DNA of 64,000 nt from Betaproteobacteria bacterium Ga0077526 (lineage in GTDB: Bacteria; Pseudomonadota; Gammaproteobacteria; Burkholderiales; Ga0077523). Within the stretch, counting starts at the first letter, position 1. Each line of letters starts with the position of its first letter. Positions 25,023 through 32,689 of this stretch are shown piece by piece. The translations under genes were made by a program, and so were the position numbers. Location: the NCBI GenBank assembly GCA_001464765.1, contig LNDV01000031.1, forward strand, positions 250,867 to 314,866, written 5' to 3'. The notes below the pieces were generated by a model. That model saw only the letters and a program-made list of their open reading frames with translations. It did not search any database and had not been told where the DNA came from.

Positions 25023-25997
25023 TCAGGTGAGAGCCGCGCGCAGTTGCCCCAAGCGGGACTTGTACGCTGCGCGAGCGGCGAGCGCCTCGTCCAGGTCGAC
25101 CCGGACGAAACGCGCCTTGTAGTTGGGCTGCATCTGCGCAATCTTGTCCATGTCGGCGCTGATGACCGTGCCGATCATGGCGTAGCCCCCACCCGAGACG
25201 GCATCGCGATGCAGGATGATCGGCTCCACACCGCCGGGCACCTGGATCGAACCATACGGGTACCCCGCGTCGACGATGTTGGAGGGGTCGGACCCGGCAC
25301 CGAACGGCTGCACCCGATCGCGAAATTTGAGGGGTCGGCCATTCTTGTAGCGATACCCGATGCGATCGGCTTCCGGCGCCACCGACCAGGTGTCCTCGAA
25401 GAAGCCCGCTGCGGCCTCGTCGGTGATCCGGTGGTAGTAGAGCCCGGGCACGACACGCAACTCGACTTCCTTGGGAAGCGGCGTGACGAGCGCATCCGGA
25501 ATGCGTCTCCCCGGACGCGCGCCGGGCCGGGCAATCCCCGTCGGCACGACATCGCCTGCCGCGAGCTTGCGTCCCTGGAATCCCCCGAACGCCCCCAGGC
25601 CGTAGGTCGACCGGCTGCCGAGGATGACCGGCACGTCGATGCCGCCCGCCACCGCGACATAAGCTCGTGCGCCGAGCCGCATGAAATCGAAGGAGACGAC
25701 ACTGCCCGCACTCACCGCGAACGATTCGTTCAGGGGCGCCACGACACCGTCGACCTTGGGCTGACAGTTTCCCCCCGTGACCGCGACGATCGCCGCGGCG
25801 GTGAATCGCAACTCCGGGGCCATCAGCGCACACTCGAGCACCGCGGCGTTCTCTTCGTTGCCCACCAGAAGGTTGGCAGCGCGGAACGAGTACTGATCCA
25901 GCGCCCCGGACAGCGGGATGCCGACGTTGTAGTAGCCCTCGCGACCGGCGTCCTGGACTGTGGTCGCAAGGCCCGGCTTGATCACCTCAATTGCCAT
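25023..25997 (-). CDS. pxpC: Biotin-dependent carboxyltransferase, allophanate hydrolase subunit 2 / PxpC-like
   Basis: A 324-residue protein of the AHS2 (KipA/PxpC) family. It opens MAIEVIKPGLATTVQDAGREGYYNVGIPLSGALDQ (in pieces), the family N-terminal signature, and includes VTGGNCQPKVDG, RAYVAVAGGIDVP and SRSTYGLGAFGG. In urea and guanidine carboxylases the AHS1 and AHS2 domains form the carboxyltransferase; in PxpABC they form 5-oxoprolinase. Its ATG overlaps the preceding PxpB-like gene by 11 bases. Presence of biotin carboxylase and BCCP in the operon favours a carboxyltransferase role. Confidence 0.85.
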   Translation of the reverse strand: MAIEVIKPGLATTVQDAGREGYYNVGIPLSGALDQYSFRAANLLVGNEENAAVLECALMAPELRFTAAAIVAVTGGNCQPKVDGVVAPLNESFAVSAGSVVSFDFMRLGARAYVAVAGGIDVPVILGSRSTYGLGAFGGFQGRKLAAGDVVPTGIARPGARPGRRIPDALVTPLPKEVELRVVPGLYYHRITDEAAAGFFEDTWSVAPEADRIGYRYKNGRPLKFRDRVQPFGAGSDPSNIVDAGYPYGSIQVPGGVEPIILHRDAVSGGGYAMIGTVISADMDKIAQMQPNYKARFVRVDLDEALAARAAYKSRLGQLRAALT

Positions 25998-26871
25998 GGA
26001 GGGCCTCCACGAGTGTGCGGTTGTAGCCCTGAGGATCGGCGAGGAACTTGGACAGCGAGAAGCTGACCGGCCGCATCCGCAGATCGAAGGTGCCGGCCTC
26101 GATCTCGCGCAGATGCCCGTCGTAGGTGGCGCGGTCGATCGGCTTGAACTTGACGATGTCCCCGGGCTTGAACAGGCACATGAAGTCCTTCAGGTAGGGC
26201 AGCGACTGGCTCGGGTCGAAGATCGGCGCCGGCGTGACGCCGAACATCTGGTAGCCGCCGGCCCCGCGCACCGAGTAGATGCACGCGAAGCAGCCGCCGT
26301 GGCCGATCGTGAGCTTCGGCGTGTCGGTCCGGGGACGCAGGTACTTCGGCACTTCTATCTGCTTCGCGCGCTCCACAAGCTGGAACAGCCACGGGAGGCC
26401 GGCGACGAACCCCACCATCGACACGAACCACGGCGATTCGCTGTGAGCCGCGATGAAGTCATCGACGGACTTGAAGTTGTTCACCCTCGCGGCGTATTCG
26501 AGGTCGGTGGAGTTTGGATCCTGGTGGCGCTCGCGAAACCGCAGCAGCGTCTCGGTGGTCCACGGGTCGCCATAGAGAACCGGCACTTCGATGATGCGCG
26601 TCTCGATCTCCAGATCGGCGCTGCTCTGCTCGCGCTCGATCTCCTCGAGAATCTCGAGCACCTTCCGGGGATGGATCACGTCAGGGTCGAATTTCACCTG
26701 ATAGGAGGCATTCGCCGGACAGATCTCCGAGATGCCGGGCAGCCGCTTCTGTGCCAGTGCCTGGCTCATCGCCATGCCCTTGAAAAAGGCCTCGAGCGAC
26801 ATCTCCTCGGAGAACTCGACGTAGATGTGCTCGTCGCCTCCAAAACTGTAACGGGCTTTGCCGATCGCCAT
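25987..26871 (-). CDS. pxpB: Divergent allophanate hydrolase subunit 1 / PxpB-like protein
   Basis: A 294-residue AHS1 (KipI/PxpB) family protein, longer than the usual 220-240. The start at 26871 (MAIGKARYSFGGDEHIYVEF) follows a GGAGTGTCC ribosome-binding region; the upstream in-frame part overlaps the biotin carboxylase gene and is not protein-like. The usual GFxPGFxYL motif reads GFVAGLPWLF, and the usual PGGW segment reads SVRGAGGYQMFGVT. These changes lie in the family's active-site region, so the substrate is likely not 5-oxoproline. It follows biotin carboxylase by 14 bases and overlaps the PxpC-like gene, with which it should form a complex. Confidence 0.8.
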   Translation of the reverse strand: MAIGKARYSFGGDEHIYVEFSEEMSLEAFFKGMAMSQALAQKRLPGISEICPANASYQVKFDPDVIHPRKVLEILEEIEREQSSADLEIETRIIEVPVLYGDPWTTETLLRFRERHQDPNSTDLEYAARVNNFKSVDDFIAAHSESPWFVSMVGFVAGLPWLFQLVERAKQIEVPKYLRPRTDTPKLTIGHGGCFACIYSVRGAGGYQMFGVTPAPIFDPSQSLPYLKDFMCLFKPGDIVKFKPIDRATYDGHLREIEAGTFDLRMRPVSFSLSKFLADPQGYNRTLVEALHGN

Positions 26872-26885
26872 GGACACTCCTTCCT

Positions 26886-28265
26886 TCAGCGCGGTGTGGC
26901 GGCTGGCGGCTGCCGGGACGCGAGCCAGCCTTCGAGAAAATTGGTATCGAACTGCGCACGATGGAAGCGCGGCTCGTCCAGCAGAGAAAGATGCAGCAGA
27001 CGTGTGGTCCTGACGCCCTCCACCCGAAGCTCTCCCAGCGCTCGCCGCATGCGGTCGATAGCCGCAGTCCGGGTTTCCGCGTGGGCCACGACCTTGGCCA
27101 GGAGGGAGTCGTAGAAGGGCGGAACCGCGCATCCCGGGTAGAGCATGGAATCGATGCGGACGCCCGGCCCGGCCGGCCAGAACAGTTCGCTGACGGTACC
27201 GGGGCTCGGCATGAAATTGCGATCGGGGTCTTCCGCGTTGATCCGGCACTCGATCGCGTGCCCGCGAATCGCAATGTCTTCCTGCCGGAGCGACAGCGGC
27301 TCGCCGTCGGCGATGCGGATCATCTCCCGCACCAGATCGATGCCGGTGATCATCTCCGTGATGGGATGCTCCACCTGGATGCGCGTGTTCATCTCGATGA
27401 AGAAGAACTCGCGGGTCTCATCGTCGAACAGGTACTCGAGCGTGCCCGCGCCGCGGTATCCGACCTGTCGCGCCAGCGCCGTTGCCGAAGCGCAGAGGCG
27501 CTCGCGCGTTTCGGTGTCGAGGGCGGGCGACGGCGCCTCCTCGAGAATCTTCTGCCGGCGACGCTGGAGCGAACACTCGCGCTCGTAACAGTGGACCACC
27601 CGTTCGCCGTCTCCGAGGATCTGGACCTCGACGTGACGGGCGCGACGGATGAATCGCTCGAGATACACAGCCTTGTCGCCGAAAGCAGCCTGAGCCTCGG
27701 CCTGCGCCACGACGATCTGCGCCCGCAGTTCCGCCTCGTCGTTGGCGACACGGATCCCGCGGCCGCCTCCGCCCGCCGACGCCTTGATCATGACCGGATA
27801 GCCGATGGCTGCCGCCACGCTCACGGCCTCATCGGTGGAACTCACCACGCCGTCACTGCCGGGGACGGTCGGCACGCCGGCACGGGCTGCGGTCTCTCGG
27901 GCAAGGGACTTGTTGCCCATGATCCGGATGGCGTGGGGCGTCGGGCCCACGAAAATGTGGCCCGCGGCCTCGACAGCTTCAGCGAAGGCGGCATTCTCGG
28001 AGAGGAATCCGTATCCCGGGTGCACGGCGTTCGCACCGGAGGTGCGCATCGCCTCCAGGAGCGCCGGCACATTCAGATAGCTCTTCGCGGCCTGAGGGGG
28101 GCCGATATGCACGACCTCGTCAGCCATCCGGGCGGCGAGACTGTCCCGATCGGCATCGCTGCACGCGGCGACGGTGCGAAGGCCGAGTTCGCGCGCGGCA
28201 CGGATGATCCTCACGGCGATTTCGCCGCGATTGGCAATCAGCAGTTTCCCGATCCGGGCGGCCAC
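26886..28265 (-). CDS. accC: Biotin carboxylase (AccC-like)
   Basis: A 459-residue ATP-grasp biotin carboxylase that uses ATP and bicarbonate to carboxylate biotin on BCCP. It starts at a GTG (MAARIGKLLIANRGEIAVRI) and has HPGYGFLSENAAF, the glycine-rich KASAGGGGRGIRV, the EVQILGDGERVVHCYERECS segment, and FIEMNTRIQVEHPITEM with catalytic residues intact. The length matches AccC. Its place beside BCCP and AHS1/AHS2-type carboxyltransferase genes, not beside accA/accD, shows it serves this catabolic operon and not fatty acid synthesis. Confidence 0.9.
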   Translation of the reverse strand: MAARIGKLLIANRGEIAVRIIRAARELGLRTVAACSDADRDSLAARMADEVVHIGPPQAAKSYLNVPALLEAMRTSGANAVHPGYGFLSENAAFAEAVEAAGHIFVGPTPHAIRIMGNKSLARETAARAGVPTVPGSDGVVSSTDEAVSVAAAIGYPVMIKASAGGGGRGIRVANDEAELRAQIVVAQAEAQAAFGDKAVYLERFIRRARHVEVQILGDGERVVHCYERECSLQRRRQKILEEAPSPALDTETRERLCASATALARQVGYRGAGTLEYLFDDETREFFFIEMNTRIQVEHPITEMITGIDLVREMIRIADGEPLSLRQEDIAIRGHAIECRINAEDPDRNFMPSPGTVSELFWPAGPGVRIDSMLYPGCAVPPFYDSLLAKVVAHAETRTAAIDRMRRALGELRVEGVRTTRLLHLSLLDEPRFHRAQFDTNFLEGWLASRQPPAATPR

Positions 28266-28275
28266 AGCAGCAGGG

Positions 28276-28518
28276 TCAGGTTTCGATGACGGCGAGCGGC
28301 TGTCCGGGCTCCACCGCGCTTTCGTTCTCGGCGGCGAAGCGGACGATCCTGCCGGCCGCGTCGGCCTGGACCTCGTTGAACTGCTTCATGACTTCCACCA
28401 GACCGATCACGTCTCCCACCGCCACGGTGTCCCCGTCGTTCTTGAACATCGGAGCGTCCGGCGCGGGCCGGCGGTAGAACGTGCCGGGCAAGGGGGACAG
28501 AATCTCATGCAGTGCCAT
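28276..28518 (-). CDS. Biotin carboxyl carrier protein (short, biotinyl domain only)
   Basis: An 80-residue protein consisting of one biotinyl domain. The biotin-accepting lysine is in EVMKQ, instead of the common AMKM, with the hammerhead fold ending AVEPGQPLAVIET. The start at 28518 (MALHEILSPLPGTFYRRPAPD) gives the domain without the alanine/proline-rich linker of fatty-acid AccB; the longer open frame upstream overlaps the PxpA-like gene. The EVMKQ form is typical of BCCPs encoded beside PxpB/PxpC-like genes. It lies 29 bases after the PxpA-like gene and 10 bases before biotin carboxylase. Confidence 0.87.
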   Translation of the reverse strand: MALHEILSPLPGTFYRRPAPDAPMFKNDGDTVAVGDVIGLVEVMKQFNEVQADAAGRIVRFAAENESAVEPGQPLAVIET

Positions 28519-28547
28519 TCTCGGTGTCTCCTGGGGGTACGGGTGGG

Positions 28548-29300
28548 TCAGGCGGCGGCAACGGGTCGCGCCGCGTTTCCGAGCCAGGGCGCCACCGCGC
28601 CATGGACCGCCCGCGCCAGCGCGACTGCGCCTGGCGTGTCCGAATGCACGCAGATGCACTCGGCCTTCATCGGAATGTCCTTGCCGCTGATGGAGGTGGC
28701 CTTGCCTTCGCTCACGACGCGAACGACGCGACGCGCGGCCTCGACGGGATCCCGTTCATCGTGTTCGCGGGTGATGATGAGGCCGCCCTCGTCCGAATAG
28801 TCGAGGTCGGTGTAGTACTCGGGAATGAAGCCGATGCCGCGCTTCGGATAGATCGTCTCGTGGAGCGTGCCTGCCATGCCCATGAGAGGCACACCGAACA
28901 CCTCCGCCGCGTCGCACATGGCATGGGCGACATTCTCGTCGCGGCCGGCCACGCCATAGAGGGCGCCGTGCGGCTTGATGTGGTTGAGCGGCATGCCTTC
29001 GGCGTCGAGGAACGCTTTGAGCGCACCGACCTGATAGACCAGGAACGCGGAGAGCTCGTCGCGGGTCATCTTCATCTCCCGCCGGCCGAAGCCCTGAAGG
29101 TCGGGATAGGAGGGATGCGCTCCGACCTTCACCCCGTGCTGCTTCGCCAGCCGCACCGTCTGGCGCATGACGACCGGGTCCGAGGCGTGGAATCCGCACG
29201 CGACGTTCGCCACGGTGATGAAGGGCATGATGCCCTCGTCGTCGCCGCACTTGTAGAGGCCGAAGGCCTCGCCCATGTCGCAATTGATCGCCCATGCCAT
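28548..29300 (-). CDS. pxpA: LamB/YcsF family protein, PxpA-like 5-oxoprolinase subunit
   Basis: A 250-residue LamB/YcsF protein. It begins MAWAINCDMGEAFGLYKCGDDEGIMPFI and has VACGFHASDPVVMRQT, VKVGAHPSYPDLQGFGRREM and HIKPHGALYG, the conserved histidine and aspartate motifs of the family. PxpA with PxpB and PxpC hydrolyses 5-oxoproline with ATP. An ATG two codons upstream (29306) is an alternative start; the GGGAG ribosome-binding site fits 29300 better. It is the promoter-proximal gene of the island, divergent from the LysR gene 280 bases away. Confidence 0.87.
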   Translation of the reverse strand: MAWAINCDMGEAFGLYKCGDDEGIMPFITVANVACGFHASDPVVMRQTVRLAKQHGVKVGAHPSYPDLQGFGRREMKMTRDELSAFLVYQVGALKAFLDAEGMPLNHIKPHGALYGVAGRDENVAHAMCDAAEVFGVPLMGMAGTLHETIYPKRGIGFIPEYYTDLDYSDEGGLIITREHDERDPVEAARRVVRVVSEGKATSISGKDIPMKAECICVHSDTPGAVALARAVHGAVAPWLGNAARPVAAA

Positions 29301-29580
29301 GGCCATGCTCTCCCGATTCGGTTCAGGTGATACGTCGCGCGACGCTCGCCGGGCATTGGAACGCACGCCTCAGGTCGAGCGATTCGCCCCTGGATTAAAT
29401 CGAATGCTGAGTCCCCCGGAAAAACGAATTTTCGATAGACTGGTATCGAATAATCAGAACACCACAACACCCGGCGGCGCCCTCTCGCCCATGCACGACG
29501 ATCATGGTGCACTGCACCGCGATGTTGGTGCACGCGCTGACTTCGGAATTTCAGAACGCACCTCATCGGCGCATCCGACG
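29301..29580. promoter_or_regulatory. Divergent promoter region between the catabolic operon and its LysR gene
   Basis: 280 bases without a gene between the outward-facing pxpA-like and lysR-type genes. It is more AT-rich than its surroundings around 29390-29465, where the inverted repeat at 29431-29450 lies. It should carry both promoters. Confidence 0.6.
29431..29450. promoter_or_regulatory. Inverted repeat, LysR-type operator candidate
   Basis: TTCGATA (29431-29437) and TATCGAA (29444-29450) form perfect 7-bp arms with a 6-base spacer. The dyad contains the T-N11-A pattern expected for LysR-type regulators and lies midway in the divergent promoter region, 130 bases from the regulator start and 130 bases from the PxpA-like start. 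Confidence 0.65.
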
Positions 29581-30516
29581 ATGTCATTGACTGTCAGGCA
29601 GGTGAAGTACTTCGTTGCGACCGCCGAGCTCGGCCAGGTTTCGCAGGCGGCATTCCAGCTGAACATTTCGCAATCCGCCGTGACCACGGCGATCAAGGAA
29701 CTGGAAATCACGCTCGGCGCCGATCTGTTCGCGAGGACGCGGACCGGCATGGAACTCACGGACCCGGGTCGCCGGTTCCTGAATCAGGCCTACGCCATCC
29801 TCGCGGCAGTCGACGAAGCACTCCAGACGCCACCGACACAGAGCACGGTCACGGGCGAGATTGCCCTGGTCGCGACCTATACCGTCATGGGCTACTTCCT
29901 GCCTCACCACCTGCAGCGGTTCTCGCACCTGCACCCGCAGATCCGGCTCAATGTGTTCGAACTGAGCCGGGAAGCCATCGAGGAGGGACTGATAGGCGGG
30001 CGCTACGACTTAGCCGTGCTGCTCACGTCGAATGTCGCCAATCCCGAGGTCAGCTGTGAAACGTGGTTCGGCTCCGAACGGCGCCTGTGGGTCTGCGCGC
30101 GGCATCGGCTGCTCGACAAGGCGGAAGTCACGTTCCAGGACGTCGCCCTGGAGCCCTACATCATGCTCACGGTCGATGAAGCCGCCTACACGGCAATGCG
30201 CTACTGGAGTTCGACGTCCCATCTGCCCGACGTGAAGCTGAGGACGTCGTCGGTGGAGGCGGTGCGCAGCATGGTGGCCAACGGCGCCGGCGTCGCGATT
30301 CTGTCGGACCTGGTCTATCGACCGTGGTCTCTCGAAGGCAAGCGCATCGAAACCATCAAGCTCGTGGATCCGGTGCCACCCATGAACGTGGGACTGTCGT
30401 GGAAGCGCGGCCGGGAGCTTTCGCCGGCGATGCTGGCTTTCCGCAACTACTTCCGGCAGGTATTTCGCGAGCCTGCCTATCCTGGCGCGGCGCGCGCCCG
30501 CGCGCAGAACTCCTGA
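29581..30516 (+). CDS. LysR-family transcriptional regulator of the catabolic operon
   Basis: A 311-residue LysR-type regulator. The winged helix-turn-helix is at residues 1-60 (MSLTVRQVKYFVATAELGQVSQAAFQLNISQSAVTTAIKELE, in pieces), the rest is the periplasmic-binding-like effector domain. The start at 29581 was chosen because the helix-turn-helix begins here in the family; the open frame upstream runs through the promoter region. It is divergent from the 20-kb catabolic island, the usual arrangement for a regulator that senses the pathway substrate or an intermediate and regulates itself. Confidence 0.9.
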   Translation: MSLTVRQVKYFVATAELGQVSQAAFQLNISQSAVTTAIKELEITLGADLFARTRTGMELTDPGRRFLNQAYAILAAVDEALQTPPTQSTVTGEIALVATYTVMGYFLPHHLQRFSHLHPQIRLNVFELSREAIEEGLIGGRYDLAVLLTSNVANPEVSCETWFGSERRLWVCARHRLLDKAEVTFQDVALEPYIMLTVDEAAYTAMRYWSSTSHLPDVKLRTSSVEAVRSMVANGAGVAILSDLVYRPWSLEGKRIETIKLVDPVPPMNVGLSWKRGRELSPAMLAFRNYFRQVFREPAYPGAARARAQNS

Positions 30517-30528
30517 ACGGAGCGGCCG

Positions 30529-30550
30529 CGCTACAGAGCGCTACAGAGCG
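30529..30550. repeat. Short tandem duplication between converging genes
   Basis: CTACAGAGCG is present twice in a row (30531-30550), preceded by GC. It lies in the 40-bp spacer between the ends of the LysR and glycosyltransferase genes. Confidence 0.5.
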
Positions 30551-30556
30551 TACGTC

Positions 30557-31903
30557 TCAGGCAAAGTATTCCCCGTAGTGGTCGAGCGTCATGTCGAACG
30601 GACCCAGCAGCGTGGCGCCCGACGGGTGTTCCGACCACGCCCGCACGGCGCTCGACACGCTGGACCACGCGTTGCCGACGAAGCGCCCGGCCCGACGGGA
30701 CACGAGCGCGTCCACCAGCACTTCCTCGCCGAGCCGGCGGGGCGAGACAGCACGCTCGAAATGCACGCCCACTTCGCCTGTCCCGCGGCGGCATTCGATG
30801 GCACGCACTCGCGCCCCCGCCATCGCACGGACTCTCGCCAGCAGCGCTTCGGAGTCCGTCTGCACGAACAGCGGACGCGCGCCCTCCCGCACGAGTTGCA
30901 GCGATTGGGCGTTCACCGCGTCGAGCAGCGGCATCTCGGTGGCCTTGTCCGTGCCGCGCAGATGCACGGCATCGAAGGCGCCGCCTCCGAAAAGAGCCTC
31001 GATGTGATTCCCGGCGCGCCCGACGAACTCGGCCCGCGGGCGGACGTACCTGGCCAGGATCGCGCGATTGAGTTCGGCGGTCGTCATGCCGTGCCACCGG
31101 TGGCCGGAGGGGATCCACGAGCGGATCAGATGCGTGCTGTTGAAGTGATCGTAGACCGCGACGACCTCCGGCCGGTCGACGAAGGCCGACGATGGCATAC
31201 GGGACCATTCGCCGTCCCGCTTGGCGATCTCCGGGGCGGTGAGGTTGCCGGCATGCCACTTGGGTGGGAACAACGGCCCCCCGCGCCAGGGCAGATCAGC
31301 CAGTGAAACCGCGGACACCGGTTCGAAGAAATCGGGAAACGCGTTGTCGCGATCGGGGTCGCGGAACAGGCAGTTGGCGCCCCACCACACCACCGGGATG
31401 CGACCGGTCAGCTCCGCGGTGAGCAGGCCGCCGAGCAGATGCAGGATCTCCGACCAGAAGCCCGAGCCCCAGCTGCGGATGACGAGGTACCGATCCGCAC
31501 CACCCGGCTGGCCCGCGGCAGCGAGTCTCGCCGCGGCGACGTCGCGTTCGCGCCGCGCGGCGGCATTGAAGCGGCCGGCATAGCGCGCGGCTTCGTAGTC
31601 GGGGTCTGCCGCAGCGGCAGCGGCAAACTGCGCCGCGGCCGCATCGAAATCGCCGGCTTCCTCCAGCAGGCGCCCGAGCCACCAGCGGGAACGCGCGCGG
31701 CGGCCATCCAGTTCCACCGAGCGGGCGAGCGCGAGCCGCGCTTCGTCCTTGCGATCGAGGTGGGCCAGCACGACGCCGTGGCACAGCCAAGCCTGCGGGT
31801 CGGCCGGGTGCCGAGCCGTGGCCTCGCGGCTCTCCGCCTCTCCGTCCAGCCAACGTCCCGGATCGAGGAACGACTCCCGGAACGCGTCGTAGTCGAGCAT
31901 CAT
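30557..31903 (-). CDS. TPR domain plus GT23/NodZ-like fucosyltransferase-like protein
   Basis: A 448-residue protein. Residues about 15-130 form TPR-like helical repeats rich in alanine (DPQAWLCHGVVLAHLDRKDEARLALARSVELD, in pieces). The rest carries YLVIRSWGSGFWSEILHLLGGLLTAELTGRIPVVWWG and the AVHLRGTDKATEMPL segment, matching the HxRxTD nucleotide-sugar motif of GT23 fucosyltransferases such as NodZ and FUT8. It probably transfers a deoxysugar to a glycan or protein. The ATG at 31903 is taken as start; a GTG at 31924 is also possible and neither has a clear ribosome-binding site. It is divergent from the membrane protein gene at 32020. Confidence 0.7.
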   Translation of the reverse strand: MMLDYDAFRESFLDPGRWLDGEAESREATARHPADPQAWLCHGVVLAHLDRKDEARLALARSVELDGRRARSRWWLGRLLEEAGDFDAAAAQFAAAAAADPDYEAARYAGRFNAAARRERDVAAARLAAAGQPGGADRYLVIRSWGSGFWSEILHLLGGLLTAELTGRIPVVWWGANCLFRDPDRDNAFPDFFEPVSAVSLADLPWRGGPLFPPKWHAGNLTAPEIAKRDGEWSRMPSSAFVDRPEVVAVYDHFNSTHLIRSWIPSGHRWHGMTTAELNRAILARYVRPRAEFVGRAGNHIEALFGGGAFDAVHLRGTDKATEMPLLDAVNAQSLQLVREGARPLFVQTDSEALLARVRAMAGARVRAIECRRGTGEVGVHFERAVSPRRLGEEVLVDALVSRRAGRFVGNAWSSVSSAVRAWSEHPSGATLLGPFDMTLDHYGEYFA

Positions 31904-32019
31904 GTCGTCAGAGAACCCATGCACCGTAGTGTAGGCAAGAACGGAACGATTGGCGCGCCGCCATTCGTTCCGCCACTCTCGCTGGCACGATCCGGAAAAC
32001 GAGCAGGAACGAACCGAAC

Positions 32020-32655
32020 ATGCACGCAGGTCACTGGTTGATCGCTGCCGTGGCGTGCGCCGTGCTGCCGCTTGGCGTAGCCGTCGCGATCTTCGCGGCC
32101 TGGTATCTCACTCAGGCTGGCTGGCTCGCTGCCGCCGGCCTCGTCGATATCGGCGCGGGGCTCGCGCTGCTGCCGGCAGGGCTCTTCTGTGTGTACCGGT
32201 ACTCGAGGCTCGTCGACCGCGCCTCAGTGCCCCGCTGGTTCCGCAACGCCATGGCGACGCTCGTCCTGCTGCTCGCGAACGTGCCGGCCGCCTTGGGCTT
32301 CGTGTACGCGGCGGCCTACGTCAGCAGCGCCTATCGCGTGGTAGTCGAGAACGACTCGGCAGCGCCGGTCCGCGATCTGGTGCTGCGAAGTCCGATGGGG
32401 CAGTACCGGGTGGGAGAGGTCGCGCCAGATACCTCGGTGGAGCGGATCTTCCGGTTCGCCGGTGAGGGGGAAGTCACTTATTCCGCGGTCATCGGCGAGC
32501 GGCGAATCGATGGCGTGTTGGATGGGTACGTCAGCAGTGGAATCGGTGGCACGACCATCCTCACGTTCACCGCGAGCGGCCGTGCCGAGGTGCGGAATGC
32601 CGGTTGCTCAGCCTACGCCGACTGTCAGGCGAGAGATCTCCGCCGGACACCGTGA
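32020..32655 (+). CDS. Membrane protein of unknown function
   Basis: A 211-residue protein with three N-terminal membrane helices (about residues 7-30, 36-60 and 78-103) and a C-terminal soluble part of about 105 residues that begins VVVENDSAAPVRDLVLRSP. The soluble part is rich in beta-prone segments (YRVGEVAPDTSVERIFRF, GVLDGYVSSGIGGTTILTF) and ends with two cysteines in CSAYADC. It resembles membrane-anchored periplasmic beta-sandwich proteins, but no family was recognised. No partner gene is evident. Confidence 0.6.
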   Translation: MHAGHWLIAAVACAVLPLGVAVAIFAAWYLTQAGWLAAAGLVDIGAGLALLPAGLFCVYRYSRLVDRASVPRWFRNAMATLVLLLANVPAALGFVYAAAYVSSAYRVVVENDSAAPVRDLVLRSPMGQYRVGEVAPDTSVERIFRFAGEGEVTYSAVIGERRIDGVLDGYVSSGIGGTTILTFTASGRAEVRNAGCSAYADCQARDLRRTP

Positions 32656-32689
32656 CCCCGGCAGGCCGGAGTCACGGGACTGCCAGAGT

